Assembly: GCA_026387165.1 (NCBI GenBank) | Contig: JAPLMG010000238.1 | Location: 1 to 5,789, forward strand | Direction: 5' to 3' | DNA length: 5,789 nt | Source: Candidatus Omnitrophota bacterium | Lineage (GTDB): Bacteria; Omnitrophota; Gorgyraeia; 2-01-FULL-45-10 | Part shown: piece by piece, positions 5,183 to 5,789 of the stretch | How the letters are laid out: each line of letters begins with the position of its first letter | How positions within the stretch are numbered: position 1 is the first letter of the stretch | Made by a program: the position numbers and the translations under genes | Notes under the pieces: model-generated | The model's input: the letters and a program-made list of their open reading frames with translations, nothing else | Database searches by the model: none | What the model was told of the DNA's origin: nothing

Positions 5183-5789
5183 GGACAATTCAAAATTATA
5201 TTACGACTGCTGGCCGGCCGGACAGTCTGAGCCCTGCGTAATATATCTGCACGGCCTTGAGAGCCATATGGGCTGGTTCCTGAACCTTGCCCAGTTCCTG
5301 AATTCAAAGGATATCAATGTATACGCCTTTGACAGGCGCGGCTCGGGGCTTAATAAAAACAACTCCAGGAACTTTTCTTCCAGATACATGTCGAGCGACC
5401 TGAAGATATTCATAGACCTTGCAAAGAAGGATCACCCAAAAAGCAGGATATTTTTGATAGGCCTGTGCCTGGGGGGCAAGATCGCCGTAGACTTTTTCTC
5501 GTATCATCAGGATTGTCTGGACGGCCTCATACTCATATCGCCGTCGCTTAAAAATAAACTGAAGTTTTCTCTCTCCGATAAGCTTTCCATCCTCTTCAGG
5601 CCCAACAGCATGCTTAAAGTGCCGATAAAGGACGCGATGTTCACATCGAACGACAAGTGGCTTAAATATAGAGAAACTGACTCTCTCCGTTTAAGATATA
5701 TCCCGGCGCAGCATCTTTTGGAGATAGCGAAGATGGAGCGGAATCTGAAGAAGGCTTCGGGCAGCATAGGGCTGCCGGTCCTCCTGATG
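5157..5789 (+). CDS. Alpha/beta hydrolase with cysteine nucleophile position, 3' truncated by window end
   Basis: The first 211 residues of an alpha/beta hydrolase similar in layout to monoacylglycerol lipase / serine aminopeptidase S33 proteins. It starts at ATG 5157 inside the end of the SDR gene (26-base overlap), with GGAG (5149-5152) 4 bases upstream; the overlap implies translational coupling. Visible landmarks are CVIYLHGLESHMGW (27-40, oxyanion HG), YAFDRRGSGLN (56-66), and the nucleophile elbow IGLCLGGK (101-108). C104 stands where Ser is usual. Cysteine elbows of the form GxCxGG are known in dienelactone hydrolases and PHA synthases, so it may be a thiol hydrolase or acyltransferase rather than a lipase. 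The catalytic acid and histidine lie mostly or wholly beyond the window. No signal peptide is present, so it is cytoplasmic, probably acting with the GH3 and SDR products. Fold call strong, specificity unknown. Confidence 0.88.
   Translation, partial: MQVGQFEAEDNSKLYYDCWPAGQSEPCVIYLHGLESHMGWFLNLAQFLNSKDINVYAFDRRGSGLNKNNSRNFSSRYMSSDLKIFIDLAKKDHPKSRIFLIGLCLGGKIAVDFFSYHQDCLDGLILISPSLKNKLKFSLSDKLSILFRPNSMLKVPIKDAMFTSNDKWLKYRETDSLRLRYIPAQHLLEIAKMERNLKKASGSIGLPVLLM

Overview
The window is a compact bacterial segment in which every convincing gene lies on the + strand. Spacing is tight, start codons are mixed (ATG, GTG, TTG), and there are clear sigma70-type promoters and three separate palindromic repeats between genes. 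A rubrerythrin points to an anaerobic or microaerophilic lifestyle. Palindromic repeats, a GH3-family enzyme and frequent AGG/ATA codons would fit an uncultured lineage such as Candidatus Omnitrophota. That placement rests on recollection and is weak; no marker gene is present.

Layout. (1) 2-286: the C-terminal part of a rubrerythrin, cut by the window edge. Its TGA overlaps the TTG start of a secreted or membrane-anchored alpha/beta hydrolase (283-1113). (2) 1114-1407: gene-free DNA with two strong inverted repeats (1197-1257 and 1279-1308), then a promoter whose -10 box lies 6 bases before the next start codon. (3) 1408-2013: a GNAT-family acetyltransferase, probably read from a leaderless transcript. 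(4) 2056-2085: an almost perfect sigma70 promoter driving a four-gene run. This run holds a GH3-family acyl-adenylating enzyme (2106-3773), a small unrecognised protein (3790-4125), an extended SDR / 3beta-HSD-like NAD(P)-dependent epimerase-reductase (4181-5182), and an alpha/beta hydrolase with a Cys in the nucleophile position (5157-5789, cut by the window end).

The most notable structure lies between the small protein and the SDR gene. A 42-base element with perfect 12-base terminal inverted repeats (4138-4179) sits between two exact 11-base copies of GATGAGGAATC. The second copy holds the SDR start codon and the first holds what looks like the ancestral one. The insertion has left an 18-codon upstream reading frame that begins at the old ATG and stops in an ATGA overlap with the present start. 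It has also placed the ribosome-binding region and start codon in a 15-bp hairpin. A miniature mobile element therefore appears to have jumped exactly onto a start codon while leaving the operon readable, possibly through translational coupling.

The GH3-SDR-hydrolase set looks like a small biosynthetic or acyl-modifying pathway: adenylate a carboxylic acid, reduce or epimerise, then transfer or hydrolyse an acyl group. Its substrate cannot be read from the sequence.
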